Shown here: piece after piece, positions 22,777-33,600 of the stretch
Numbering within the stretch: the stretch's first letter is position 1
How the letters are laid out: each line of letters begins with the position of its first letter
Source: Allomyces macrogynus ATCC 38327
Taxonomy: Eukaryota > Blastocladiomycota > Blastocladiomycetes > Blastocladiales > Blastocladiaceae
Assembly: GCA_000151295.1 (NCBI GenBank)
Contig: GG745329.1
Coordinates: 358,908 to 422,907 of the forward strand
Reading direction: 5' to 3'
DNA: 64,000 nt
Program-made: the position numbers and the translations under genes
The notes under the pieces: generated by a model
Database searches by the model: none
Told to the model about the DNA's origin: nothing
What the model saw: only the letters and a program-made list of their open reading frames with translations

Positions 22777-24393
22777 ATGCGATACATCTCGACCCGCGGT
22801 CAAGCACCCGCGCTCTCCTTCTCGGCCGCCGTGCTCGCCGGCCTCGCGCCCGACGGCGGCCTCTACGTGCCCGAGAGCCTGCCGCAGCTACCCGCCGACT
22901 GGCAGGTCAAGTACCGCGACCTGTCGTTTGCTGACCTGGCCGCCGAGCTTGTCGCCCTGTTTGTGGACCCGAGCGACATTCCGCACGCCGACCTGCGCCG
23001 GCTCGCCCTCAAGTCGTTTGGCCCTCACTCGCGCTTTGCGCCGGGTGCCGACGTGACGCCCCTGCACCCGCTGGCCCGAGCTGTGCCGCGCGCCAGCAAC
23101 GACGACCCGACCACCAACGCGCCGCACCGCACGCCGCTCAACATTGACATTCTCGAGCTCTTCCATGGACCCACGCTCGCCTTCAAGGACGTGGCGCTGC
23201 AGTTCCTCGGCAACCTCTTCGAGTACCTGCTCGCCCGTTCCAAGTCGACCAAGACTGTGAACGTGCTCGGCGCCACGTCCGGCGACACCGGGTCGGCGGC
23301 CATTGACGGCTTGCGCGGCAAGCAGGGCGTGCGCGTGTGCATTTTGCACCCGCACGGCAAGGTCTCGCCAGTGCAGGAAGCGCAAATGACGTCGGTGCTC
23401 GACGAGAACGTGTGCAATGTCGCCGTCGACGGCACCTTTGACGATTGCCAGGCGCTCGTCAAACAGCTGTTTTCGGACCCAGCGGCGCGCGACGAGTTCC
23501 AGCTCGCTGCCGTCAACTCGATCAACTTTGCCCGCATTCTCGCGCAAATCACGTACTACGTGCACTCTTACCTGCGGCTCAAGGACCAGCACGACCAGCT
23601 TGTCTACTCGGTCCCGTCGGGCAATTTCGGCGATGTGCTTGCAGGCATGTACGCGCGCGCCATGGGCGTGCCTATTGCCAAGCTCGTGATTGCCACGAAT
23701 GCCAACGACATTCTCCACCGGTTCCTGCACTCGGGCATCTACTCGCCCGACCCGGCCTGGACGCCGCAAGGCGCTGATGCCACACACGTGCCCGCGGCAG
23801 CGACGCCCACGCTCTCGCCGGCCATGGACATTACTGTCGCCAGCAACTTTGAGCGCGCGCTGCTCGCGTGGGCGCCCAACGGCGCCACGGACGTGCGCCA
23901 ATGGATGGAAGACCTCAAGAACCAGGGTGGGTTCTCCGTACCCGCCTCGGTCGTCGACCAGGCGCGGCAAGTCTTCTGGTCCCATCGCGTGCCCGACCAC
24001 GAGATCGTCGATACGATTGGCCGGTACTACGACGCATGCGACTATATTCTCGACCCGCATACGGCCGTCGGCGTGCGCGCCGCCGAACAGTTTGGGGCAG
24101 GGCTCTTCCCGCGCACGACCGTCCCCACAGGCAACGTGCACTTTATCTGTCTCGCCACGGCGCATCCGGGCAAGTTTGGTGACGCCGTGCATGCGGGGTT
24201 GCGCCGCAGTCGTCGCGCGCAGGGGGTCGGGTCGGAAGAGGCGCTCGATGCGCTGTTTGTGCCACCCGTGCTCCAGGCGTTGAAGAATGTGCCGCGGCGC
24301 GTCGTGCGCGTGCAGGATGGGACGGCGGCCGAGGTGGCTAGGGTGTTGCGGAGTGAGTGGCCCATGGTCGAGGTGCAGAAGGCCAAGTTGTAG
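22777..24393 (+). CDS. THR4: Threonine synthase
   Basis: PLP-dependent enzyme converting O-phosphohomoserine to threonine, the last step of threonine biosynthesis. Single exon, 538 residues, the usual length of fungal Thr4. The N-terminus MRYISTRGQAPALSFSAAVL with GLAPDGGLYVPE is the family signature. HGPTLAFKDVALQFLGN contains the PLP-binding lysine (residue 137), LGATSGDTGSAAIDGL forms part of the cofactor site, and SVPSGNFGDVLAGMYA is the phosphate-binding loop. The absence of introns contrasts with most neighbours. It shares its upstream region with the divergent sphingomyelinase gene and converges on TAD3. Confidence 0.96.
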   Translation: MRYISTRGQAPALSFSAAVLAGLAPDGGLYVPESLPQLPADWQVKYRDLSFADLAAELVALFVDPSDIPHADLRRLALKSFGPHSRFAPGADVTPLHPLARAVPRASNDDPTTNAPHRTPLNIDILELFHGPTLAFKDVALQFLGNLFEYLLARSKSTKTVNVLGATSGDTGSAAIDGLRGKQGVRVCILHPHGKVSPVQEAQMTSVLDENVCNVAVDGTFDDCQALVKQLFSDPAARDEFQLAAVNSINFARILAQITYYVHSYLRLKDQHDQLVYSVPSGNFGDVLAGMYARAMGVPIAKLVIATNANDILHRFLHSGIYSPDPAWTPQGADATHVPAAATPTLSPAMDITVASNFERALLAWAPNGATDVRQWMEDLKNQGGFSVPASVVDQARQVFWSHRVPDHEIVDTIGRYYDACDYILDPHTAVGVRAAEQFGAGLFPRTTVPTGNVHFICLATAHPGKFGDAVHAGLRRSRRAQGVGSEEALDALFVPPVLQALKNVPRRVVRVQDGTAAEVARVLRSEWPMVEVQKAKL

Positions 24394-24552
24394 TTGCGCA
24401 AACGGTGCCGTGATCGTAGGATATATATTCTCGCGTTGGATTTGCACTTGCACTCCGCTTCTGTTTCGATAATCGATGAGTCGTACCATCAGTGACAGAA
24501 GTCGAAGACTGCTCGACCAATTCGCCGCAGACTTATATTGAGCCATCCACAA

Positions 24553-25806
24553 CTAATAATGGAAATCCTCGACCAACCGTAACACCTCGCGCACCATCCC
24601 TACCTCGCAATACCGCCACGCCTTGAACTTGTGGTTCAGCCGGCGCTCCGTGTGCACCTTCACGACCGACCCAAGCCCGCCCGTCGTTGGTGCCGGACTC
24701 GCGTAGACGACCGAATCCACGCGCGAGTGCAGCAGCGCCATACTGCACATGATGCACGGCTCGTGCGTCAAGACCACCATCAGGCCCGTGCATAGGTAGG
24801 TTGCGTCGTCAGCCTTGCGCTTGCCGTTCGGCGATGTGGCAGCGGAACCGCGCGCTTGCGCGACCTGATCGATCAGATTCATGGCCGTGTGCGCGAGCGG
24901 GTGGAACGTGGTCGCTCGCGTGTCGTGCGCGACAGCAAGAATGGTCTTGGTGGCCGGGTCGTAGACGAGTCCGGCGCTGCACGGCTTCTAGATCCCAGCA
25001 CCCGATCAGCTCAACGGGTGGAGAAGGAAGGGATGAGCGCCGTGAACTTACATGGCCCGTCTCGGTCTCCACTTTCACGACGTGCGCGACCAAGTGCTCG
25101 CGCATCAACGCCTGGGCCGCGTCGCGCGCCGCACCCACGAGCGGGTCCTTGCGCGCGGCGCTCTCGCGCCAGTACATGGGCCACGTGCCTTTCCAGGCCT
25201 CGTACTGCGCGCGCGTCAGTGGTGGCCACCGCGAAACGCCGTGGCGGTAGAATCGCGGTTGGTAGTCTGGCAAGCGCTGGGAGAGTTTCGCGCGCACTTC
25301 GCTCTCGGAAACGGATGCGGTCGAGCCGAGGAGGATGGACAGGATCACTGCAATGAGAAGAGCCAAAATCAGGATGTGACAGGATCGGGCGCGCCAGCGG
25401 CCGGGTGGAGAAGTCGGGACGCACCGGTGCCGTCCGAGTCGGTTCGTCGGATGCGCTTGAGGTGGGCAAAGTCGCCGCCCATGGTCGTGTTCGGGAACGT
25501 ACTAATTCGAAGCAAGCCGCCACGCATGAGTGGAGTTCCACTGATACATTTTGGCGGAGAACAAGGGCCGTACGAGAGAATCGCATTGGTATGTGCTGGC
25601 TCGGTATCGGCGACCCACATTTCGACTGTTATCGGGGCACTTGGTCAGACGATGGACATGCCGGAATTGGTGTCGTGATCAGCGCCCGCACCCGTTTCGA
25701 GAGCCCGGCATTCCTCGTCGGAGAGAATAAACTCCATGGCCGGAAATTCGCTTGAGCTTGGTCCCGACGCCGGATTGGTGATATTTGTCGGATCGACCAT
25801 GGTCAT
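24553..25806 (-). CDS. TAD3: tRNA adenosine-34 deaminase subunit TAD3/ADAT3
   Basis: Non-catalytic partner of TAD2 in the heterodimer that makes inosine-34 in tRNA anticodons. Exons 25806-25692, 25625-25574, 25501-25425, 25347-25052 and 24987-24553 join in frame to 324 residues. The N-terminal region includes FAHLKRIRR and WPPLTRAQYEAWKGTWPMYW, typical of ADAT3 proteins. The deaminase zinc site is HPLAHTAM (where a catalytic enzyme would have His-Ala-Glu) and EPCIMCSMALLHSR, the PCxxC ligands. Loss of the catalytic Glu is the normal state for this subunit. YASP and LNHKFKAWR near the end are also family-like. Start: two in-frame ATGs, at 25806 and 25800. Confidence 0.88.
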
Positions 25807-26334
25807 CGGAGCGGTCTGAGGTAGAGGTGCTGAGAAGACTTGCTGTGCAACGAGCGCGTGTGCAAGAATTGGCTGGACCGGATAGCACAGTGACTTGGCA
25901 GCTGATATTCGATTTTGGTTCCTATGCGCCCAGTTTTTCGACGAGAGAGCAGCAGGGGGTGATTGATCAACGGAGCCGTAGGCAGCAGCAACAGACGAAC
26001 AAGAGCAAAAAGCGAGCAAATGAAACCGAGGTGCGAGACAGAGTGGTTGCATCACGTGGAGCAGGCCCAGATCGCGCCCAGTGTCCCGCGCCTCCACCTT
26101 TTCTTGTCACGTCGTAAGCGGAAGGCCGACGACGGCTGGGCTTCCTCGGTGCTCCGACGAGGCGCGCGTGCCCTCGCGCCAACACGGCGAACCCCAGGAG
26201 AAGCGCGACGACACTTTCTGCAGAACATAGTCGCTCGCGAGGCAAGATGGTTTCAGCACCTTGCGAGATCGCGCCAGGGAGCGCCAAGCATCCACGACAG
26301 TCGGGCGCCTCCTCAAGTGGTGTTCACCACGACG

Positions 26335-26374
<40 letters not shown>

Positions 26375-26483
26375 CCCCCAAGGCTGTCGCAAATACTGCT
26401 CCAAAACTCGAACGTCGAGCTCATTCCTCGAAGCCGAACCCGGTCGACACCGAATCCCACCAACGGCACCACGACCCAACCAC
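25807..26483. promoter_or_regulatory. Divergent promoter region (TAD3 / SUN-domain gene)
   Basis: About 680 bp between divergent genes. It contains a (CTG)12 run at about 26338-26373. An in-frame ATG at 26247 would extend the SUN protein by 79 residues, including an Ala tract from that run. No other gene is visible. Confidence 0.4.
26338..26373. repeat. (CTG)12 triplet repeat upstream of the SUN gene
   Basis: Twelve uninterrupted CTG units. In the frame of the downstream gene they read as GCT (Ala), but they probably lie in the 5' UTR because the signal peptide starts at the later ATG. Confidence 0.9.
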
Positions 26484-29400
26484 ATGCATCGGCGGGCACG
26501 GCGGTGGGCGCTCTTCATCCAGTCGGCCGCACTTCTCCTTCTCGCTGCACCTCTGGTCGCCGTGACGCGCGCGCAACCCGACCAGCGCGCGATCCACGAT
26601 TTGAACACCAACATCGCTCGACCTGGCACGGCCACGTGCCCGCTCGTCGCACCACTACTACCCAATGGACCTGACAAGAACCTTCGTCCTGCGCCTGAGC
26701 TACTCTGGTGCCCGTTCACTGGCCCGCCCGCCCCCGAAGCAACCGTGCCAGCGCGTCCACCAGACCCGGAGCCAACGCCATCTGTCACGACGTTGGTCGC
26801 GCCGGCGGCGCCGTCCTACGCGGTCATTGCTACGGTCCCCGCGCCCGCTGCCGCGGCCATTCCTCTGCCCACCGCGCGGATGTCGCCGACCGCGCCTCCC
26901 GAGGAGCCGCACAGGCCGGATCCGGTGCCAACCGTGGCCGTCGCAACCGCGGCCGTTGCGCGACCCGAAAAGGCGGCCGTGATTGTTGACGCGATGCCCG
27001 CATCATTCGTTTCGTCTGCCACGGTCGAGGAATCGATCCAAGCAACCGCACCTGCGTCGTCGATTCCGCTGGTTGATACCGCACCAGTGGCGAAAGCGAC
27101 GACGACGACCACCACCGCCGTAACGGTCGAGATTGCGGTGCCGACATGGGTGCCGAACTTGCCCGTGTCCAGATTGCCCACCGCGTTCGCGACCCACCTG
27201 ACGCGACGAGCGGGTACCTGCCCCGCACCTGCGCTCCCCAGCGACGCTGGCATGGTACCACGACCTTATGGAGCCGCACCACTAGCAGACGGTGTGCCGG
27301 GCACGAAGCGTCCTGTTACGAAGGACCACGACCCGCCGGCCGATTTCGTGATCATTCCGCAACGGCCGACGACGCGTCCCATCACGCCGCCGCGCAAGCC
27401 GGCCATCTATGTTGATCCGGCAGCGCAACGCGACTCGGATTCTACGGCGGGCACGAGCACCAATCCAACGACCCCCGGCGGCGCTGCCGCACCCATGACT
27501 GACGCGCCAACCGGCAGCACCAGCAACAAATCGGACCCGCTGACGCCGGCGCCCGTGTCGGCCAAGGAACTCAAGGACCTGTTCAACTACGCGTCGATCG
27601 ACTGTGCGGCCGTGATCCGGTCTACCAACCCGGAAGCCAAGGGCGCGACCTCAATCCTCACCGAGAACAAGGATAGCTACCTTCTCTCGCCGTGCCGTGT
27701 CGGCAAGCACTCGGTGCGGCACGTCGTTGTGGAACTGTGCGACGAGATTCTGGTCAACACGCTGGTCCTCGCCAACTACGAATTGTTTTCGTCGACGTTC
27801 CGCCACGTGCGCGTCTGGGTCAACTCAGTCTACCCTCCAACGGACGCAAAGCCCTGGCGCGTGCTCGCCGATTTGGATGCGGCCAATTCGCGGTCGCTGC
27901 AGGTTTTTCAAGTCACGAAACCGGTCGCGTGGGCGCGGTACATGAAGCTCGAGTTCTTGTCGCAGTACGGCGCGCAATACTTTTGCCCGGTAAGCTTGTT
28001 ACGCGTGCACGGGCGCACGATGCTCGAAGAGTACAAGCTCCAGCAGACCAAGGCCGCTAAGCAGGCGGCGGCGGCCGTGGCGAGTACGGCGGCAGGGACG
28101 GCCGGTGCAGGTGCGGTCGAGGCCGAGGCTGGGCGAACCGCTGCCGTGCTGCCGTCCGAGGGTCGTAACGCGACCGCTGGCAGCAAGGACAAGGACACGA
28201 CCTCCGCGGCACCCGTGCGTGTCAAGCCGCCACAGTTGCCGGACCCGAGCACGGTGAGAATTTCGGTCCCCGACTCGATCTGGGACGCGGCTGGGAACCG
28301 CGCGCCCGACACGCTGCCGCAGTCTGATGTCGGCGGTGCCGCGATCGACCAGCCAGCCACGTCAAGTGTTGTGCAGGACGGCCTGCGGCAGAACGCATGG
28401 TCGGCTGAGCCCGAGATCCCGCTCGCCGACGTTGGACTCGTGCAACACCCGGAACACGTTCCGTTCCTGCCGCCCAAACTGCAATTGTCGGATCTCGTCG
28501 ACACGGCGAGGCCGGCGGCACCGTCCAAGATTGTCATTGGGACTGGAGGGTCGCCGACGTCGGTGCCCGTGCCGGAACCGAACAATGTGGGTGCGGCCGA
28601 TCCCGCGATGCCGGCGCCCGGCGCTGACGCGAGCGCGACGCGGTCGATCCCGCCACGTTCAATCCCATCGTTGCCGCCGCCGCCCATGGAGGACGACCAG
28701 GAGCCGCCGCCCGATGACGAGGGCATTTACCAGACGATCATGAAGCGGTTTGCGCTGGTCGAGGCCAACCACAAGCTGCTGCTGCAGTACATGGAAGAGT
28801 ACGCGCAGGGGATCAACGAGGTGATTCGCACCAATGACGAGAACCAGTCGGAGCATTTTATGCGGTCGATGATGCAGTTGAGCCAGCATGTGGTTGCGCG
28901 GCTCGCGGCGATTGTACGCTGCTATCTTTTGTTCTGTTCTGATTGCGAGAAGGGTTGGTAACGATGGATCAACCGCTCTGTAGAAGGAGGAGCTGTCGAG
29001 TCTTGTCTACGGGCACCGCGCAACCAGCCGCCGGTTCGAAACGGCGACGACTCGTTCCGTCAAGACGCTGCAGAACCAGGTGCGCGCACTCGAGGACCGA
29101 ACCACGTCACTCCTGCGGTGGATGATTGTGCTCGGTCTAGTATTGGTTAGCGCTCTCGTCGCGCCCTGGGTCAAGGTCGGTCTGACCACTCTCCTGTCAG
29201 CGTCGATTGCCACGTCGGTTGCGGCCGGCGAATCGGTGGCCAATTTCCCGAGCGCCAAGGACACGGCTCGGCGACGCGTCAATGGGTACGCGTCTGAGAG
29301 TGTGGCGAGCCGCGCTCGGTCGCCCGTGACCGCGCGGTCTGCCGGCACGTCGAGCGAGGACTTGAATGCATCGACGAAGCGGTGCGTATCATTTTTTTTT

Positions 29401-30247
29401 GCGGACCACATTCAACTCGATTGACTTACGACACGGTGGACTATTTTGTTCTAGCCGCTCGAGCCAGCTCCGTGCCCGCTCGAGGCGCCGCGGTCACTTA
29501 GCTATTGTCATGGAGCCAAGCCGTCGTCTCGCGCAATCGCTTCCGTCCCCAACACGTATCGCACCCGGCCTACTGAGCGTCCCCGCCGATCCATCTGCTG
29601 ACGAGGTTGAGGAACTCGAGTGGGTCCCAGACCCCGCTGCAGCCGATTCTCTGCCGTCGAGCCAAAACTCCACTTGGAAGTCGTCGGATGAGCTGCCGCC
29701 GCCATCGTCGAGCCCGCCGCATGTCATGGCTGAAGACTTGCGCAAGACGCACAGCGTCCCAGATCTCGTCGTGGCGGCGGCAACGAGTGCGGCCGCGGCC
29801 GCGGCGGGGTCGAGCCCAGTGCCGTCCGCGCCCGGGACGCCGCTTCGAGCCAAGCGCGCATCCGGTGATAGTAACGAGGGTGGCGCGGTGGTACCTGTCA
29901 TGACCCTTACCGCTGCAGCCAACCGGTTGGACACGTCCAGCACGGCCTCTTCGACCTTGTCCACCACCAGCTCCGCTGCGCCAACCACGGCAACCCTCGT
30001 GAACTCGCACCAAGGGATGCCCGTCGATGGTGCGCCGTCAAGCACCGTCGCGGTGGGCAACCTTGCTGAGACGCGTGCCGTCGTGATGGCCGCGATCGAG
30101 TCGGTGCTCGAGTCGGCGAGCGTGGCCACGGCCGGTGGGCCCGACGCGAGCGTGGGTTCTATCGAGAGCACGACGCCACCTCCGCCGCCAGCACCACTGT
30201 TACTGGCTGCGGTGGAGATGGCGGCTCCCGTCGTGCCGGTATCATAA
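26484..30247 (+). CDS. SUN-domain ER membrane protein, SLP1/SUCO type
   Basis: Predicted 1206 residues from exons 26484-28913, 28984-29381 and 29455-30247. The chosen Met begins a signal peptide (WALFIQSAALLLLAAPLVAV). After a long Pro/Thr/Ala-rich lumenal stretch, the SUN domain lies at nt about 27550-28020: FNYASIDCAAVI, SYLLSPC, VVELCDEILVNTLVLANYEL, HVRVWVNSVYP and VARYMKLEF-like RYMKLEFLSQYG. A coiled-coil-like segment (SLVYGHRATSRRFETATTRS and following) leads to a transmembrane helix, WMIVLGLVLVSALVAPWVKV, and a disordered cytosolic tail. This order (signal, SUN, coiled coil, one span) is that of Slp1/SUCO, which with Emp65 protects soluble ER proteins, as opposed to nuclear-envelope Sad1-type SUN proteins. 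An upstream in-frame ATG at 26247 is less likely because it would bury the signal peptide. Confidence 0.85.
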
Positions 30248-32273
30248 ACGCGCAATGGGCACGCGCTGCACACACGTGTTGGTCAATAGATGTTGTCTGC
30301 CGCGGCGGCAAACGCGATAGCATCCGATGCCGACAGCTGTCCTTGGTGCACCTCGCTCGCGCGCGCCGGGCCGGAGTAAACGCGCACGAGTCTGTTGTTC
30401 TGTTCCTTTTGGTGCGCGCGTGCGCGGGCAATCGGTGGGAGGTGTGCGATGGGTCCCATGTCGTTCCTCTCGCGTGTTCGACGACTTCTGTTGCTTTGTT
30501 GCCTCTGTTGCTTCTGTTGCTGAGCAGAAAACGTGGCCACGGCCGACCTGCTGTACCTCGTTGCGCCGGGTGCCAAACTCTGGTCTCTCCCTCCTTCGCC
30601 TCGGCCCTGCCAACCAGCCCCAGAAATTTGAACACATGCACAACGATGCGACCCCGAAAACGTTCTCCTCAACGTTGCCGCGCGCCTCACGGTGCTTCGG
30701 CGCGACTTGCCCGCCAGCATGCTCGTGTCGCACGCCACCGGCCTCCCCCATCCGTGGGCCACCAGCACGCACGCGGCGTCGGGCGGCTTCAAGCTCATTT
30801 CGCAGCGCAGGACCGGCGCTTACGGCTGCTGTCGTTCCGGCGTGCCGGAAAGCTGAGTGGTAGTGCCCGGCCCCGGCGAGCGCCCTGATCAAGGAGAGGT
30901 CCCGTCCGCCGTTCGCCGGCTCGAACACGACAAGATTACCGACGTGCTCCAGTGCCCCACGGACTCCGACCAACGAGCACGAGCTAGCTGGCTGGTCAAC
31001 GCTGACGCTGACGACGTGCTGACGAACGTCGACCGACGATAACGGACCTGGACCGGTACCCGTGTCGTGTGCAACGGCAACGCGCAGCGCGCTTGCTCCT
31101 CCTGCCCGACTCGGCCGACATGAACCTGGCTGTCGGCACTACACCGCACCGCATTGTTTGCTCGTCGGACCTGATCATTTCCGCTCGCGCCCTACTTGCC
31201 CACGTCGCACCGGCGCGCTTGCTCGGGGCGCACGATTGTTCGGTTTTGTGCTGCTCAGTACCAGGTGCACGCCGTGCTCCAAGTGTTGGCTGCTCGCTGG
31301 CCGTCGCACCAGCTCTCTCTTCCCGCAGCCGCAATCGGACAGTGCTGTGCCGGCCTCTCGACGACGGCGGCCGCTCACGCTTTCTCTCGCGTACCGCCAC
31401 CGCTCCCGAGTTCGTTTCGAGCCTCTCTTAGTCATCGTCGTTGCGTCAACGAACGCACCATTTAGTCGAGTACCTTCAGCGCAGGTTTGTCGTTCGCTCC
31501 CTTTTTTTGAAGTGCCGTGTCTGTGGGCCGGCGCCAGCAACTTGCTGTGATCACGTTGAGGTGGAGCACTCATGAGGTTTGCGTCATTTTGGTTCGATTG
31601 TAGGACCGTTCGTCGTGGACCCGACCGGCCCCCCAATTTTCGCCCGCTCGTCGAGAGTACCGTGCAACGTGCTCTGGCTTGGTCGTGTTCGCTGCGCGCG
31701 CGCGCACTTGTCCCACGCTCATCTCCTATTTCCGCGGCCACGGAGCCCGTTCGAACGCATCGTGTGCCGTCATTTGCGCGTGTTTTGGGCCCGAACAACC
31801 CCTCGGCCCCATCCATCTGCTGCCAACTCAGCACCTCCTCGTCGGCGCATCTCCCCGTAGCCGGCGCTCGATTTCGCGACCCGTGCCCCTCTCTCAACTC
31901 TCGCCCATCGCGCGCGCTGGCCATTGGTTTGAGCCAATCGGTCGTCTAGCCACTTGACCCCGCAGCGAGAACCAGGAGGCGCCTGAAGTGGAGCACGACC
32001 AGTAGACTGTGACGTGCGACGTTTGCTGTAGCGTGGCGACGTGCGCTTGTTATTATACTTGGTCGGCTCACGCTCGCGCGGGCGACCTTGCGTTCTGTCC
32101 CGTTCGTCTCATCCCTTCCCGAGCTCCTGCGCTTGCTCTCGACGCACCGCTCCCTCCAAACGCTCGAAACCTGCCGCGCGCCGTGTGCGAGCATTGCCCA
32201 CCCGGTTCTGTGCAGTCTGGCGGTACTCGACGGCTACTGCGATTGTGACGGCGACCTGACGGGGTCGCACATA
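30248..32273. other. Two-kb stretch with fragmentary coding signal
   Basis: No intact gene is supported. Patches that look coding occur in changing forward frames, for example NVLLNVAARLTVLRRDLPAS and GGFKLISQ (about 30660-30800), VRRLEHDKITDVLQCPTDSD (about 30910-30970), RLLLLPDSADMNLAVG (about 31090-31140) and GPEQPLGPIHLLPTQHLLVG (about 31787-31846). No splice sites joining them persuade me. It could be a decayed gene or a rapidly evolving gene with many introns. The last 190 nt stay open in the frame of the downstream cyclin. Confidence 0.35.
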
Positions 32274-33176
32274 ATGGGGGCTGCTATGGAGCTCGCGCCG
32301 ATCGCGCTGCCAGCGTCGTTTGACGAGTGCGACACGGGCCATCTTGTTCACTTGATATGTACGTTGCTGCGTTTGTTGTCGTCGTGGTCGTCGTGGTGGA
32401 TGTGATGGTGGTGGTGCTGCCCTTGGTGGTGTGAACACACATGGACTGACGTTCTCTCCTCCCTTTTTGGGCTGATGTATCACGTTTTGTCCACTGACAT
32501 AGCCGACCTGCTTTGCTCGTTGACCGCGCTCAACGACCGCATTCCACTCTCGGCCGCCAACATTTCGCCCTTCCACTCGCGGCAGCCGCCGCCGATCTCA
32601 ATCCTCGACTACTTACGGCGCATCGTCAAGTTTGCCGCGCTCGAGCGTGCGTGCCTGCTCGCGACGGTTATCTTCATCGACCGCGTCTGCCAGCGGCACC
32701 CGACCTTCACCATTTCGTCGCTCACCGTGCACCGGTTCCTCGTTGCCGCGACGACGATCGCCGCCAAGTCGATCTGTGACGCGTTTTTCACCAACGCGCT
32801 CTATGCCAAGGTCGGCGGGATCACCACGCTCGAACTGAACGCGCTCGAACTCGAACTCTTGCGGCTCGCGGACTGGCAGGTGGCCGTCTCGGGTCCGCTG
32901 TTGCAAGAATACTATCACGGCGTCATTGCGCAAAGCCCGCACTTTGTGATTCGCGCCCCGCCCTCGCCGACGCCGTCGCACGTCGCGATTCCGCTGTCGC
33001 CGCCCGCCGAGGTCCTGTTGGACCCGTTCGACGCGCCCTCGGGCACGACAGGTACCATGGGTGCCGCTAAGGCCGCCGAGCTGCGCGTCTCGTGTCCGCC
33101 CACGCCGCCACCAACGTCGCCGCCGGTCAGTGGGCCGCGGCGGGCCAGCCAGGAGTGCGTTACGGTGCGGCCTTGA
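32274..33176 (+). CDS. Pho80-like cyclin
   Basis: Predicted 252 residues from exons 32274-32358 and 32503-33176. The cyclin box of the PHO80/PCL group is clear: LISDLLCSLTALNDRI across the intron, ISILDYLRRIVKFAALE, ATVIFIDRVCQRHPTF, LTVHRFLVAATTIAAKSICD, FFTNALYAKVGGITTLELN and LELELLRLADWQVAV. Such cyclins partner Pho85/CDK5-type kinases in phosphate, glycogen or polarity control; which one cannot be told. The C-terminus is Pro-rich with TP/SP sites. The 144-nt intron is longer than usual here and contains a GTC/GTG-rich stretch. The start could also be at 32286, or upstream, since the frame stays open. Confidence 0.85.
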
Positions 33177-33600
33177 TGCACGCTGCTCCGCGTGCAGACG
33201 GACACACGGCGAGAGTCGGTTTTTGGTTTGCGAACTTGGTCGCGTGTTTTTATCCTTTTCTCTTCTTTCTTACATTCTCTCCGGATCACTCGAACGTTTT
33301 TCTCCACCCACTCCACCCCCGTTTTTTGGGCGATCCGCAGCACGCCGTGCGCCGCATGGTTTTTGGTTATGATTCCTTCTGCGGTTTGTTACGCGTTTTC
33401 GTTTTTCGTTGGTGCCAAAACCGTTTGCCGTTCCCCCCACCCACCCACCCACCCGCGCCTTCATGATTGAATAATGCACTTTGGTGGTGCCCTTGGACCT
33501 GGGCACCCTGTTTTCCCGTGTTTTCCCTGCTTTGCTCCGCCCAGAGCGATGTGAGCAGGCATGTTTCTTCAGTCAGTCCTTCATTCAGTCACCGAGTGCA
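33177..33600. other. Convergent intergenic region, T-rich
   Basis: 424 bp of notably T-rich sequence between the cyclin and the LRRC9-like gene, consistent with two opposing 3' UTRs and terminators. No gene is visible. Confidence 0.5.

Noticed and set aside
22888..24552. 554-residue open frame antisense to threonine synthase
   Set aside because: It is the complement of a highly conserved single-exon enzyme; long antisense frames are expected in GC-rich coding DNA.
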